From contig NZ_JAMZFY010000001.1 of assembly GCF_025457605.1 (NCBI RefSeq), positions 1,860,001 through 1,924,000 on the forward strand: 64,000 bases of DNA, given 5' to 3'. This DNA is from Haloarcula laminariae. GTDB taxonomy: Archaea; Halobacteriota; Halobacteria; Halobacteriales; Haloarculaceae. The position numbers and the translations under genes were made by a program. The notes below the pieces were generated by a model. It made no database searches. It was given only the letters and a program-made list of their open reading frames with translations, and had not been told where the DNA came from. Positions 41,701 to 50,439 of this stretch are shown piece by piece. Numbering within the stretch: position 1 is the first letter of the stretch; each line of letters starts with the position of its first letter.

Positions 41701-41741
41701 CCGGTCCGCGTACCGAGTGTCGCCGTGGCGCCCCGCGAGGC

Positions 41742-42575
41742 TCAGTTGTCGGCGTCGACGTTTTCCACCCGTATCTCCCGACTCGCGGAGGCGTGCCCCT
41801 CGACGGAAAGGGTGACGGGACCGCTCTCGTCGGCGGTGAAGGCCGTGTTGATGTCGAGCGACGCGGTTATCGTGTCGCCGGCCGGGACCCTCCGGTCGAC
41901 GACGTGGGACTCGTCGTCGTCGGCGATTCGGTCGGTCGGCCAGTAGACGGCCGCGAGGAACCGGCCGGGAGCGTCGGAGACGTTGGTCACGTCGAGCCCG
42001 ACGGTCATCGTCTCCCCCTGTGAGACGCTCTCCGGTGTGGTCAGCTCGTCGAGGTCGTATCGCGTGCCCGGTTCGCCGAGTGTCTCGGTGGCGTCCGCCC
42101 CGAGCGCCCAGGCGTCGTCGGCCGACCGTATCTGCGGGTTCGACGCGGGCAGGGGCGAGGGGACCTCGAACCCGACCACCGGCCAGTCCCGGTCGGCGAC
42201 GGAGCGGGTGTTCCCGCCCGCTATCGTCGGCAGACCGGCCTCCCAGGTCTGGCCGTCGGCCTCGAAGACGTACTCCGTCTCCCGGCTGTCGCCGTCGGTC
42301 CCCACGCTGGCGACCACGTACTGCCGCCCCTCGGCGGCGAGCACACCGCCGGAACCGAGTAACGACTCGTACCTGACTGCCTTGCGGACGGCGATATCGG
42401 AGACGCCCTCGGTGTCGTCGCCGGGCGTCGCTGTCGGTGTCTGACTGGTCGTTCGTTCGCCGTCGGTGTCGGTACCGACCGGCGTCACGGTGGACTCGCC
42501 CGGCGTCCCGGAGAGACACCCCGCGAGGCCGCCGATACCCGCACCGAGCGTCGCCAGCAACTGTCGTCGGTTCAT
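41742..42575 (-). CDS. Secreted lipoprotein with a BsuPI/CARDB-like domain
   Basis: 277 residues from ATG 42575. The N-terminus MNRRQLLATLGAGIGGLAGC has a twin arginine and a lipobox (LAGC), so the protein should go through Tat and be lipid-anchored. A Thr/Pro/Asp-rich linker of about 40 residues follows. Next is a beta domain (VRYESLLGSGGVLAAEGRQY), then a C-terminal Ig-like part with SQGETMTVGLDVTNVSDAPG and DRRVPAGDTITASLDI. The latter is the usual form of archaeal cell-surface CARDB-like modules. No enzymatic motif is seen. It is convergent with the RHH gene. Confidence 0.8.
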   Translation of the reverse strand: MNRRQLLATLGAGIGGLAGCLSGTPGESTVTPVGTDTDGERTTSQTPTATPGDDTEGVSDIAVRKAVRYESLLGSGGVLAAEGRQYVVASVGTDGDSRETEYVFEADGQTWEAGLPTIAGGNTRSVADRDWPVVGFEVPSPLPASNPQIRSADDAWALGADATETLGEPGTRYDLDELTTPESVSQGETMTVGLDVTNVSDAPGRFLAAVYWPTDRIADDDESHVVDRRVPAGDTITASLDINTAFTADESGPVTLSVEGHASASREIRVENVDADN

Positions 42576-42686
42576 ACCCCTTCGTTCCGCTAGTTGACAC
42601 AAGTGCTTTCAGGTCGGTACAACGGCCGTTTGACCCTCGCCGGCGCGTCCGAAAACACCTAACACCCTCCACGCACAGGCACGGGT

Positions 42687-43670
42687 ATGGTCACGTCGAG
42701 CGCTCCCGGCAAGGTGTATCTGTTCGGGGAGCACGCAGTCGTCTACGGCGAGCCGGCGGTCCCGTGTGCCATCGAACGCCGGGCCCGCGTCACGGCGGAG
42801 GAGATAGACGAGGGGTTGGTCGTCCACGCCGAGGACCTCCAGCTCGACGGGTTCACCGTCGAGTACATGGACGAGGGGACGGACCATCCGGACGTCGACG
42901 CCGAGAACTCGTTGCTGGAGGCCGCCATGGGCTACGTCAACGAGGCCGTCAAAGAGGTCCGTGACGCCGCCGACTCGCCCGAAGCCGGCTTCGAGATATG
43001 GATAGAGAGCGATATCCCGCTGGGCGCGGGGCTGGGTTCGTCGGCCGCGGTCGCCTGTGCGGCCATCGACGCCGGCTGTCGCGAACTGGGCGTCGAGCTC
43101 ACCCCCGAGGAAGTCGCCGACCGGGCCTACCGGGTCGAGGCCGCAGTCCAGGACGGCGAGGCCTCCCGCGCGGACACGTTCTGCTCGGCGATGGGGGGCG
43201 CGGTCCGGGTCGAGGGCGACGACTGCCGCCGCCTCGAAGGGGTCGGCAACCTCCCCTTCGTCATCGGCTACGACGGCGGCGCGGGCGACACCGGGAAACT
43301 CGTCGCCGGCGTCCGGGAGCTGCGCGGCGAGTACGACTTCGCGGCCGACACCGTCGAGAGCATCGGCGACATCGTTCGGGAGGGAGAGACCGTCCTGGGG
43401 ACCGGGGACACCGAGACGCTCGGGGAGCTGATGGACTTCAACCACGGGCTGTTGGCGGCGCTTGGCGTCTCCGCCCGGTCGCTGGACACGATGGTGTGGG
43501 CGGCCCGCGACGCGGGCGCCAGCGGGGCGAAGCTCACCGGTGCCGGCGGGGGCGGCTGTATCGTCGCCCTCGACGAGACGGACGCCGCGCTGACGGCGCT
43601 GAAGTACACGCCCGGCTGTGACGAGGCCTTCCGGGCGGCGCTCGCCACCGAGGGGGTCCGGGCGGAGTGA
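42687..43670 (+). CDS. mvk: Mevalonate kinase
   Basis: 327 residues of the GHMP kinase family. PGKVYLFGEHAVVYGEPAV (motif 1, residues 6-24), the ATP-binding loop PLGAGLGSSAAVACA (motif 2, about 110) and SGAKLTGAGGGGCIVAL (motif 3, about 275) are all present. So is the catalytic Asp region (ASRADTFCSAMGG). It phosphorylates mevalonate in archaeal isoprenoid synthesis. Its stop overlaps the ipk start (GTGA), so the two are one transcript. In most haloarchaea I know, this pair lies on the same strand as rpsB and RNase J; here it is on the opposite strand. Confidence 0.95.
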   Translation: MVTSSAPGKVYLFGEHAVVYGEPAVPCAIERRARVTAEEIDEGLVVHAEDLQLDGFTVEYMDEGTDHPDVDAENSLLEAAMGYVNEAVKEVRDAADSPEAGFEIWIESDIPLGAGLGSSAAVACAAIDAGCRELGVELTPEEVADRAYRVEAAVQDGEASRADTFCSAMGGAVRVEGDDCRRLEGVGNLPFVIGYDGGAGDTGKLVAGVRELRGEYDFAADTVESIGDIVREGETVLGTGDTETLGELMDFNHGLLAALGVSARSLDTMVWAARDAGASGAKLTGAGGGGCIVALDETDAALTALKYTPGCDEAFRAALATEGVRAE

Positions 43671-44413
43671 CCGTCGTCCTGAAACTCGGCGGCAGCGTCG
43701 TCACCGCGAAGGACGAGCCGGAGACCGTCGACGAGGCCGCCCTCGGAACCGCCGCCGACGCCGTCGCCGACAGCGACGACGACCTGGTCGTGGTCCACGG
43801 CGGCGGGAGCTTCGGCCACCACCACGCCGCCGACTACGGCGTCAGCACGACCGAGGGCACCCACGACGCCGCCGGGGTCGACGCAATCCACGGGGCGATG
43901 AAGCGGCTGAACGCCGCCGTCGTGACCGCGCTGACCGACAGGGGCGTACCCGCAGTCCCCGTCCACCCGTTCTCGGCCGCGAGCCGCGACGCCGACGGCC
44001 GCCTCGACCTCCCGACCGAGCAGGTCCGGACCCTGCTCGCGGAGGGGTTCGTCCCCGTCCTCCACGGCGACCTCGTCGCCCACCGCGGCGAGGGCGCGAC
44101 GGTCTGCAGCGGCGACGAACTCGTCGTCGAACTCGCCCCGGCTGTAGGGGCGGACCGGGTCGGCGTCTGCTCGACGGTCCCCGGCGTCCTCGACGACGAC
44201 GGGAGCGTCATCGACCGCATCACGTCGTTCGACGAGGTCGCGCCGGCGCTGGGCGGCAGCGACGCCACCGACGTCTCCGGCGGGATGGCCGGGAAAGTCC
44301 GGGCGCTGCTGGGGCTTGCCTCGCCGGCGCACATCTTCGGCCCCGAATCGCTCGGGTCCTTCCTCGCCGGTTCGGACCCGGGGACGACCGTCGCCGGGAA
44401 CGGCCGCCCCTGA
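43667..44413 (+). CDS. ipk: Isopentenyl phosphate kinase
   Basis: 248 residues from GTG 43667. The amino-acid kinase fold begins VVLKLGGSVVTAKDEPETV, and VVHGGGSFGHHHAADYG carries the His that defines isopentenyl phosphate kinases. FVPVLHGDLVAH and TDVSGGMAGKVRALLG follow. It converts isopentenyl phosphate to the diphosphate in the modified archaeal mevalonate pathway, with mevalonate-5-phosphate decarboxylated by enzymes not in this window. The direct overlap with mvk shows coupled translation. Confidence 0.95.
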   Translation: MTVVLKLGGSVVTAKDEPETVDEAALGTAADAVADSDDDLVVVHGGGSFGHHHAADYGVSTTEGTHDAAGVDAIHGAMKRLNAAVVTALTDRGVPAVPVHPFSAASRDADGRLDLPTEQVRTLLAEGFVPVLHGDLVAHRGEGATVCSGDELVVELAPAVGADRVGVCSTVPGVLDDDGSVIDRITSFDEVAPALGGSDATDVSGGMAGKVRALLGLASPAHIFGPESLGSFLAGSDPGTTVAGNGRP

Positions 44414-44425
44414 TTTCGTCGTAAC

Positions 44426-44434
44426 CTATTTGAC
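44426..44434 (+). promoter_or_regulatory. TATA-like element for the acidic membrane protein
   Basis: CTATTTGAC lies in the AT-richer 43-bp gap after ipk, centred about 27 nt before ATG 44457. It separates this gene from the mvk-ipk unit. Confidence 0.45.
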
Positions 44435-44456
44435 GGCAGTTATCATTTGTCCGACT

Positions 44457-45650
44457 ATGTCTGCTGCTGGGTTATCAGATGTCTACCGATACGGTGTCCG
44501 CTTCGTTGGCTACCTCCTCGCGGTGACACTCGTCGCCGGCGTCTTCGTTGCCGGCGGGGCCGCTATCGGTGGTCGAGCCCTCACGAACGTCGCCGGTAGC
44601 GGCGCCGCGGCGGTGGGGACCGGAACCGCCGTGGCGGCCATCGCGCTGGTCGCCATCGGCCTCCTGCTCCTCCTCTCTGGGCTAGTCGGACTGGGACACA
44701 AGCTCATCGCCGACGCGACGATGGTCGGCGTCGCACAGGGGCGGGCCGTCGCAACCCCCGCCGCGGAGGCGGCCGACGCCGAGTCCGGCGAGACCGAGAC
44801 CGACGAGGGGACCGCGTCGGAACCGACGCCGGACTCCGCCGGCGGAGCGGCAGCGGCGACCGGGGAAACTGACGCGTCAGACGACGGTACCGCGGAGACG
44901 GACGACGCCGAATCGGGAGCTAGCGGCCCGGTCGACGACGCGGCCGCGCCCGACGATGCCGCTACCCCCGAAGACGCCGCGGCGGATACACCCGAGGGGA
45001 ACGCTGCCTCGAACTCGGCGTCCGAGCCGCCCACCGACGCACAGACCGTCGTCGAGGAGCCACCGGAGCCGTCGGCGGAACCGGACGAGGACCGGTCGGA
45101 CTCCCCGGACGACCCGCTAGCGGAGGACGAACCCACCGACGACCCGCCCAACGCCTGGGCAGCGCCCGACGAGAGTAGCGACGAACCGGTCACCGCGGAC
45201 GCAGCCGACGAGAGCGAATCCGCCAACGAGACCGCGGACGCACCATCGACGCCCGAACGCGACGCCGCGGGGCCGGAGACACAGCCCGAGGAGTGGTCGC
45301 CGCCGGACCCCTCGGAGTTCGAGACCGACGAGTCCGCCACCGTCGAGACATCCGCGGAGTCAGCGGACGATGGCGACGACGCGCCCGCCGGCTGGGAGAT
45401 AGACGACAGCGGCGAGGAGTCCTCCGAGGGGCCCCGGACGGCCGACGACCTGTTCGGCGAGACGGCCGACGAGGGGGACGACGCCGAGCCGGTCGAAGAC
45501 GTCTCCGACCTGTTCGCCGACGACGCGGCCGACGGGGACGAGGAGGGGACCGACGACGGTGGGTCCGAGCAGTCCGACGACGGAGACGCGACGGTGTTCG
45601 AGCCCAAATCCGACAGCGACCCGCTCTCGGACGCGCTGGACGACTCGTAG
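44457..45650 (+). CDS. Membrane protein with long acidic low-complexity tail
   Basis: 397 residues from ATG 44457. Two membrane helices (FVGYLLAVTLVAGVFVAGGA and VAAIALVAIGLLLLLSGLVG) come first with a Gly/Ala-rich linker. About 290 residues follow that are nearly all Asp, Glu, Ser, Thr, Ala and Pro, with Trp only in small hydrophobic islands (NAWAAPDESS, EEWSPPDPSEF, DAPAGWEIDD) and LF islands (TADDLFGE, DVSDLFADD). The islands recur, so the tail may be a disordered scaffold with short binding motifs on the cytosolic or outer face. No homologous function is recognised. The codon pattern is normal for the genome. Confidence 0.75.
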   Translation: MSAAGLSDVYRYGVRFVGYLLAVTLVAGVFVAGGAAIGGRALTNVAGSGAAAVGTGTAVAAIALVAIGLLLLLSGLVGLGHKLIADATMVGVAQGRAVATPAAEAADAESGETETDEGTASEPTPDSAGGAAAATGETDASDDGTAETDDAESGASGPVDDAAAPDDAATPEDAAADTPEGNAASNSASEPPTDAQTVVEEPPEPSAEPDEDRSDSPDDPLAEDEPTDDPPNAWAAPDESSDEPVTADAADESESANETADAPSTPERDAAGPETQPEEWSPPDPSEFETDESATVETSAESADDGDDAPAGWEIDDSGEESSEGPRTADDLFGETADEGDDAEPVEDVSDLFADDAADGDEEGTDDGGSEQSDDGDATVFEPKSDSDPLSDALDDS

Positions 45651-45680
45651 CGCCGCTTTTCTCTATTGTCGCTCCCCCGC

Positions 45681-46061
45681 TTACAGCCACCGGACCGGGT
45701 CGAGATTCCAGTCGGTGTTGGCCCGCGCCCACGCGCCCCCGAGGCCGCCGACGGCGCTCAGGCCGACGGTGTACAGCAGGAAGAAGGCGAACACGAGCGC
45801 GAGAAAGAGGCCGTACCCCGGTGACGACGGCGGGATGCCGAACCCGAGCAGGCCCGCGATATACAGCGACGGGACGAACAGCGCGAGCAGCGGGACCATC
45901 GCCCCCACGCCGGCCAGCGTCCCGAGCCACAGGCCGCCGCGGTAGCCGCCGCCGTGGCGGTACGCCGCGGCAGCGCCGCCGACGACCGACGAGAACGGCA
46001 CGATGGAGAGAGCCAGCGTCACGAGCGCACCCAGCCCGGCGTCGACGAGCGTCTCACGCAT
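45681..46061 (-). CDS. DUF5518 membrane protein (paralogue A)
   Basis: 126 residues from ATG 46061. Three or four membrane helices: LGALVTLALSIVPFSSVVGG, then a Gly/Tyr-rich cytosolic turn AAAYRHGGGYRGGLWLG, then LAGVGAMVPLLALFV and LFLALVFAFFLLYTVGLSAV. The VPFSSVVGGA-YRxGG-G-G pattern is DUF5518, a family widespread in haloarchaea as several copies per genome; function is unknown. A TATA box at 46087-46097 gives a leaderless start. The neighbouring gene at 46175 is a diverged paralogue in the same direction. Confidence 0.82.
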   Translation of the reverse strand: MRETLVDAGLGALVTLALSIVPFSSVVGGAAAAYRHGGGYRGGLWLGTLAGVGAMVPLLALFVPSLYIAGLLGFGIPPSSPGYGLFLALVFAFFLLYTVGLSAVGGLGGAWARANTDWNLDPVRWL

Positions 46062-46086
46062 GCTGTCTGTCGGTGTCGGCAGCGGC

Positions 46087-46097
46087 CGGTATATAGT
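46087..46097 (-). promoter_or_regulatory. TATA box for DUF5518 paralogue A
   Basis: CGGTATATAGT (ACTATATACCG on the - strand) is centred about 30 nt before ATG 46061, so paralogue A has its own promoter. Confidence 0.6.
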
Positions 46098-46174
46098 ATG
46101 GTGTCCGGCCGACGTGGCAGAACCCACCTCCGGAACCGGTCCGATGGGGTCAGACTAGCCGGAGCGGACCCGCC

Positions 46175-46546
46175 TCAGAGGTCCATCTCGTATCTCGCGT
46201 AGTTGCCCAGCCAGCCACCGAGGGCGCTCAGCCCGACGGTGTAGAGGGCGCTGAGTATCGCTCCGATGGCCAGGACGAAGAGGGCAAAGTGACTAAACAG
46301 CGGCGGTGCGCCCACGCCGAACAGATACGCGCCAAACAAGACGAAAAACAGGCCGAAAAACACCGCGCCCACGAACAGGCCCAGAACGCCCGATATCGCG
46401 CCGACCCGAAGCCCGTCCGAGCGGGTCCCGCCCTGCAGGTAGCCGGCGATGGCACCCCCGAGGACGGGGGAGAAGGGGACGAACCCCAGCACAGCACTTG
46501 CGACGGCGCCGATGACGGCGTTGAGGAGGGTGTCTTGTTCTCCCAT
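46175..46546 (-). CDS. DUF5518 membrane protein (paralogue B)
   Basis: 123 residues from ATG 46546 (MGEQDTLLNAVIGAV). It has the same arrangement as the gene at 45681: VLGFVPFSPVLGGAIAGYLQ with the GG turn (GYLQGGTRSDGLRVGAI), a long middle hydrophobic run of two helices (VLGLFVGAVFFGLFFVLFG), and ALYTVGLSALGGWLG near the end. The two paralogues share the PFSxVxGG and YTVGLSAxGG motifs. They may form a hetero-oligomer, but this is unknown. It has its own TATA box. It lies just downstream of rpsB, in the same direction. Confidence 0.82.
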   Translation of the reverse strand: MGEQDTLLNAVIGAVASAVLGFVPFSPVLGGAIAGYLQGGTRSDGLRVGAISGVLGLFVGAVFFGLFFVLFGAYLFGVGAPPLFSHFALFVLAIGAILSALYTVGLSALGGWLGNYARYEMDL

Positions 46547-46566
46547 CGTCGCCGGGTACACGGCCG

Positions 46567-46575
46567 TGTATACTA
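46567..46575 (-). promoter_or_regulatory. TATA box for DUF5518 paralogue B
   Basis: TGTATACTA (TAGTATACA on the - strand), centred about 25 nt before ATG 46546, lies in the 120-bp gap after rpsB. Confidence 0.5.
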
Positions 46576-46666
46576 TCGTTTGTGGAGAGTGAAAACGCGG
46601 TTACACCCACTGCCCGCCGGACGCTGTCGGCACTGCCGGCGGTCGCGAAAGGGGAAAATCGGCCGC

Positions 46667-47464
46667 TCAGAGCTCGGACTCGAAGTCGTCGAGCCCGTAG
46701 GACGGCTCGGCACCGCGGCGGTCGAGCGTCTCGTTGGCCAGCAGCCAGTAGACGACCGACAGCGCCTTTCGCCCCTTGTTGTTGGTCGGGACGACCAGGT
46801 CCACGTTGGACGTGGTGTTGTTGGAGTCACACATCGCGATGACGGGGATGCCGACCGTGATGGCCTCCTTGACGGCCTGGGCGTCGCCGATGGGGTCGGT
46901 GACGACCACGACGTCGGGTTCGATGTAGCCGTCGTAGTCCGGGTTCGTCAGCGTTCCGGGGATGAACCGGCCCGTTCGGGCACGGGCGCCGACGGCGTCG
47001 GCGAACTTCTCGGCCGGGAAGCGGCCGTACTGGCGCGAGGAAGCCACGAGGATCTGCTCGGGCTCGTAGTTGGCCAGGAAGTCCGCGGCGGTCCGAATCC
47101 GGGAGTCCGTCATCGAGACGTCCAGCACGTAGAGCCCGTCGGTCCGGACGCGGTGGATGAACCGCTCCATGTCCTGGGTCTTCTGCTGGGTCCCGATGTG
47201 GACACCGGCGCCGAGGTAGTCCTCGACGGGGATGAGGAGGTCTGCCTCGCTCTGCTCGTCGGGCATGACGTCCTCGTCGAGCTGGGGGGCCTCCGCTTCG
47301 GCCTCCTCAGTCTCTTCCTCGTCGGTTGTCTCTGCGTCGGCCTCCTCGGCGTCCGCGGGCTGTTCGGCGTCTTCGGTCTCCGCGTCGGCGTCGAGTTCGT
47401 CCTCCTCGGACGGGTCGAACTCGGACTCCTCTGCGTCGAGACCTTCTTTCTCGTTGCCGCTCAT
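46667..47464 (-). CDS. rpsB: Small ribosomal subunit protein uS2
   Basis: 265 residues. The first 70 or so are an acidic extension made of Glu, Asp and Ala ([16 protein letters not shown]), characteristic of halophilic S2. The conserved S2 fold begins at [20 protein letters not shown] and includes [34 protein letters not shown] and [19 protein letters not shown]. It binds the 30S head and recruits S1-like or initiation factors. The ATG overlaps the eno stop by 4 bp, the last junction of the long ribosomal/RNAP operon. Confidence 0.97.
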   Translation of the reverse strand: MSGNEKEGLDAEESEFDPSEEDELDADAETEDAEQPADAEEADAETTDEEETEEAEAEAPQLDEDVMPDEQSEADLLIPVEDYLGAGVHIGTQQKTQDMERFIHRVRTDGLYVLDVSMTDSRIRTAADFLANYEPEQILVASSRQYGRFPAEKFADAVGARARTGRFIPGTLTNPDYDGYIEPDVVVVTDPIGDAQAVKEAITVGIPVIAMCDSNNTTSNVDLVVPTNNKGRKALSVVYWLLANETLDRRGAEPSYGLDDFESEL

Positions 47465-48666
47465 ACTGCGTTGTCCTCGATACGGATCAGTTCGTTCAGC
47501 TTGGCAGTTCGCTCGCCGCCGACGGCGCCCGTCTTGATGAACGCGGCGCCGGTCGCCACGGCGAGGTGTGCGATGGTGGTGTCCTCGGTCTCGCCGCTCC
47601 GGTGGGAGACGACCGACTCGTAGCCGTTTTCGGTCGCCAGTTCGATGGCGTCCACGGCGTCGGAGAGCGTCCCGATCTGGTTCGGCTTGATGAGGATGGA
47701 GTTGCCGGCGCCCTGCTGGATGCCGGTCTGCAGGCGGTTGACGTTCGTCACGAAGAGGTCGTCGCCGCAGATGAGGGTCTGGTTACCGACGCGGTCGGTC
47801 AGCTCGGTGTGGCCCTCGTAGTCGTTCTCGTCGAGGGGGTCCTCGACGTAGACGAGGTCGTACTCCTCGACCTTCTCGGCGATGTAGTCGATCTGCTCGT
47901 CGGTCGACTTGACGCCGTCGTCGTAGACGTAGCCGCCCTCGTCCTCGTCGTACATCTCTGCGGCGGCGACGTCGAGGCCGAACTGGATGGCGAAGCCGAC
48001 GTCGTCCGCGACGGCCTCGACGGCCTCGGCCATAATCTCGAAGGCCTCGTCGTCGGAGATGGACGGCGCCCAGGCGCCCTCGTCGCCCTTGCCCGCTGGC
48101 AGGTCGCGGTCGGCCAGGATGTCGTGGACCTCCTGGTGGACCGCGGCGTTGGCGAAGACGGCCTCCTCGACGCTCGGCGCGCCGACGGGGGCCGACAGGA
48201 ACTCCTGGATGTTGGTGGCGTCGGCGGCGTGTTCGCCGCCGCCGATGATGTTACCGAGCGGCGTCGGGAACTCGTTGCCCCGGAAGGTGCCGCCGAGGTG
48301 CTGGTACAGCGGCGCGCCAAGCACGTCGGCGCCGGCCGCGGCGGCCGCCATCGAGATGGCGACGGCGCTGTTGGCGCCGATGCTGGAGAAGTCGTCCGTG
48401 CCGTCGGCGGCGCGGAGCGCGTTGTCCACGTCGCGCTGGTTGCCGGCGTGGACCTCGCCGATGAGGCGCGGGTAGGCGTCCTCGCGAGCGTTCGCGATGG
48501 CCTCCTGTGCCGGCAGTTCGAGCGCCTCGTACTCGCCGGTACTTGCACCGCTCGGTGCCTTTCCGCGGCCGAAGCCGCCGCTCTCGGTGAGCACGTCGGC
48601 CTCGACGGTTGCGTTGCCACGCGAGTCGAGCACGCGGCGGAGTCGGATGTCTGTGATTAGCGTCAT
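47461..48666 (-). CDS. eno: Enolase (phosphopyruvate hydratase)
   Basis: 401 residues. [20 protein letters not shown] is the standard start. Catalytic and Mg-binding residues are in [33 protein letters not shown] (first metal Asp), [16 protein letters not shown] (Glu), and [16 protein letters not shown] (Asp). The catalytic Lys is in [11 protein letters not shown], and [16 protein letters not shown] completes the site. It interconverts 2-phosphoglycerate and phosphoenolpyruvate. Placement between RpoK and S2 in the ribosomal operon is a conserved archaeal arrangement. Start overlaps the rpoK stop as ATGA. Confidence 0.97.
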   Translation of the reverse strand: MTLITDIRLRRVLDSRGNATVEADVLTESGGFGRGKAPSGASTGEYEALELPAQEAIANAREDAYPRLIGEVHAGNQRDVDNALRAADGTDDFSSIGANSAVAISMAAAAAGADVLGAPLYQHLGGTFRGNEFPTPLGNIIGGGEHAADATNIQEFLSAPVGAPSVEEAVFANAAVHQEVHDILADRDLPAGKGDEGAWAPSISDDEAFEIMAEAVEAVADDVGFAIQFGLDVAAAEMYDEDEGGYVYDDGVKSTDEQIDYIAEKVEEYDLVYVEDPLDENDYEGHTELTDRVGNQTLICGDDLFVTNVNRLQTGIQQGAGNSILIKPNQIGTLSDAVDAIELATENGYESVVSHRSGETEDTTIAHLAVATGAAFIKTGAVGGERTAKLNELIRIEDNAV

Positions 48667-48842
48667 TTGTGGTCACCTCTGCGAACGGTGAACGGCAACA
48701 CACCGGCGTCGTACTCCTCGGCGGCGATGAGGATGGGCTGGGTGTGTTCCGTCTCGATGAGCACGGGTGCACCGTGGGCCAGCTGGAGCGCTCGCGCGCC
48801 CAGTTTCCGGGCCTTCTCGTATCGGCTTTCCTGTGCGTTCAT
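48663..48842 (-). CDS. rpoK: DNA-directed RNA polymerase subunit K (Rpo6)
   Basis: 59 residues, starting at ATG 48842 and ending in a TGA that overlaps the eno start. The protein reads [20 protein letters not shown], then [10 protein letters not shown], and ends FTVRRGDHK. It is the archaeal counterpart of eukaryotic Rpb6 / bacterial omega, clamping the assembly of the large subunit. The core motif [16 protein letters not shown] is typical. The gene overlaps rpoN by 4 bp and is wholly within the ribosomal operon. Confidence 0.95.
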   Translation of the reverse strand: MNAQESRYEKARKLGARALQLAHGAPVLIETEHTQPILIAAEEYDAGVLPFTVRRGDHK

Positions 48843-49039
48843 TGGTAGGGGGCGACGATGTCGACCAGGTCTTTGTGAGAGACGAGCATCCGGCGACAGC
48901 AGTGTCGCTCGACGCCGAGCTCGTCGAGGACCATCTCGGGGTCCTCGGGCTCTTCGGCCTCGCGGGTGCGGGCCTTGAACTCTTCCCAGTGCTCGCCGAC
49001 GACGTTACCGCACGTGAAACACCGGACCGGTACCATCAT
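48839..49039 (-). CDS. rpoN: DNA-directed RNA polymerase subunit N (Rpo10)
   Basis: 66 residues. The zinc site is CFTCGN at the start (C-x2-C) and the adjacent Cys pair HCCRRML near residue 48, as in Rpb10. [20 protein letters not shown] and [17 protein letters not shown] are diagnostic. It is part of the D-L-N-P assembly platform of RNAP. The start could be either of the first two Met codons. It precedes rpoK with ATGA overlap and follows rpsI by 12 bp. Confidence 0.96.
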   Translation of the reverse strand: MMVPVRCFTCGNVVGEHWEEFKARTREAEEPEDPEMVLDELGVERHCCRRMLVSHKDLVDIVAPYQ

Positions 49040-49051
49040 ATCCTGAACACC

Positions 49052-49450
49052 TCAGCGGTAGGATTTCTGGTAGCGGGCCCGTGCGCCGGGGCCGCCCCAC
49101 TTCTTGGGTTCGGACTGGCGAACGTCGTTGACCAGCAGCGAGCGGTCGAACTCCATGAACGCGTCGCGGAGCTCCGCGTCGTTGGTGAAGTCGACGAGGC
49201 CGCGGGCGATGGCGGTGCGGGCCGCGTCGGCCTGCCCCATCACGCCGCCGCCCTCGACTGAGACGTCGACGTCGACGTCGTCGCGGAGGTCCTCGTCGGC
49301 GATGCGGAACGGCTCCAGCATCTTCAGCTGGGCCAGCTCCGGATCGACCAGTTCGACCGGCTGGGAGTCGATACGCACGCGGCCCTCGCCCTCGCTGATC
49401 GTGGCGCGGGCGACGGCGGTCTTCTTCTTGCCAGACGTGTTCGTTACCAT
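49052..49450 (-). CDS. rpsI: Small ribosomal subunit protein uS9
   Basis: 132 residues. The N-terminal [20 protein letters not shown] and [16 protein letters not shown], the Gly-rich [20 protein letters not shown], and the C-terminal basic tail [14 protein letters not shown], which reaches the P-site tRNA, are classic S9. The start overlaps the rplM stop by 7 bp. It is in the L18e-L13-S9-RpoN-RpoK order found in archaea. Confidence 0.97.
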   Translation of the reverse strand: MVTNTSGKKKTAVARATISEGEGRVRIDSQPVELVDPELAQLKMLEPFRIADEDLRDDVDVDVSVEGGGVMGQADAARTAIARGLVDFTNDAELRDAFMEFDRSLLVNDVRQSEPKKWGGPGARARYQKSYR

Positions 49451-49881
49451 GTCTTGTTCGCTCCGAGTGTCTCGCTCACTTCCGCGAGCGTGACGAATTT
49501 GATGTTCGACAGTCGGTCAAGCGACGTGCCCTCGAGCACCTCGCTGTCCTTGTCGTGTGGGTTGCCCACGTAGACGCGGACGTTCTCGAACGCGTCGCGG
49601 CCACGCTGCTTCTTGTGGGGCAGCATGCCGCGGATACAGCGCTTGAGGATGCCGTCCGGTCGCTTGGGGTAGAAGTACGCGTTGTCGGCGCCGATCTCGA
49701 CGCGTTTCTTGTACTTCTCTTTGATCTGCTCTTCGCGGCCGGTGATGACCGCGCCCTCGGCGTTGACGACGGCCACGGTCTGGCCGTCGAGCGCTTTCTC
49801 GGCCACCTGCGAGGCGACCCGGCCCATGATACAGTCTCGGGCGTCGACGACGACGTCGGCGTCGAACTCTGCGACGCTCAT
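49444..49881 (-). CDS. rplM: Large ribosomal subunit protein uL13
   Basis: 145 residues. [20 protein letters not shown] at the start and [20 protein letters not shown] in the middle identify L13. The [20 protein letters not shown] segment is archaeal in type. It binds 23S rRNA early in 50S assembly. The start overlaps the L18e stop as ATGA. Confidence 0.97.
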   Translation of the reverse strand: MSVAEFDADVVVDARDCIMGRVASQVAEKALDGQTVAVVNAEGAVITGREEQIKEKYKKRVEIGADNAYFYPKRPDGILKRCIRGMLPHKKQRGRDAFENVRVYVGNPHDKDSEVLEGTSLDRLSNIKFVTLAEVSETLGANKTW

Positions 49882-50228
49882 CGAATCACCCGGACGTGGG
49901 AGCCTTCGGGGTTGTTCTCGATTGCCTGTTCTAGCGATACAGCCTCTCCGACCTTGTCGATCTTCGTCTCGGCGGTTCCGGAGAAGTCGACGGCGGCGAC
50001 GGTGACGTCCTTCTGCAGGACGCCGGAGCCGAGCACCTTGCCCGGAACGACCACGGTCTCGTCTTCCTGTGCGTACCGCTCGATGCGGCCCAGGTTGACT
50101 TCCGCGTGTGTTCGCCGCGGCTTCTGCAGCCGCTCGGCGACGTCGCTCCAGACTGCGCCGCCCGAGTTGCGGGCGGCCGACTTCAGGTCGGCGATGAGAC
50201 TACTGAGTCTCGGATTCGTCTTGCTCAT
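49878..50228 (-). CDS. rpl18e: Large ribosomal subunit protein eL18 (L18e)
   Basis: 116 residues from ATG 50228 ([19 protein letters not shown]); the open frame upstream runs into the tRNA and is not coding. [40 protein letters not shown] and [20 protein letters not shown] match the archaeal/eukaryotic L18e, which has no bacterial equivalent. It is 24 bp from the 3' end of tRNA-Leu, with which it is presumably co-transcribed. Confidence 0.96.
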   Translation of the reverse strand: MSKTNPRLSSLIADLKSAARNSGGAVWSDVAERLQKPRRTHAEVNLGRIERYAQEDETVVVPGKVLGSGVLQKDVTVAAVDFSGTAETKIDKVGEAVSLEQAIENNPEGSHVRVIR

Positions 50229-50252
50229 AGGGTTCCTCCTTGGGAGTAAAAG

Positions 50253-50337
50253 TGCAGGGAGCAGGATTTGAACCTGCGGACCCCTACGGGACAGCGCCCT
50301 GAACGCTGCGCCGTTGGCCAAACTTGGCTATCCCTGC
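50253..50337 (-). tRNA. tRNA-Leu (anticodon CAG)
   Basis: 85 nt on the - strand. Acceptor stem GCAGGGA (5', at 50337-50331) pairs with TCCCTGC (50260-50254), with A as the discriminator at 50253. The D-arm contains GCCAAGTTTGGCCAACGGC. The anticodon stem is CAGCG/CGCTG around the loop TTCAGGG, so the anticodon is CAG, reading CUG, the commonest Leu codon at this GC content. A long variable arm (class II) and the T-loop GGTTCAAATCC follow. CCA is not encoded. It lies between rpoD and rpl18e inside the operon. Confidence 0.96.
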
Positions 50338-50439
50338 TCGCATTAGTGGATTCTTGATGCCCCGTAAAACCCCTTTCGGTCCTCGCGCTCGGGGGGCGGG
50401 CGGTCATCGGCGTCGAAGGGGTGTTTCGGGGCATTGGCG

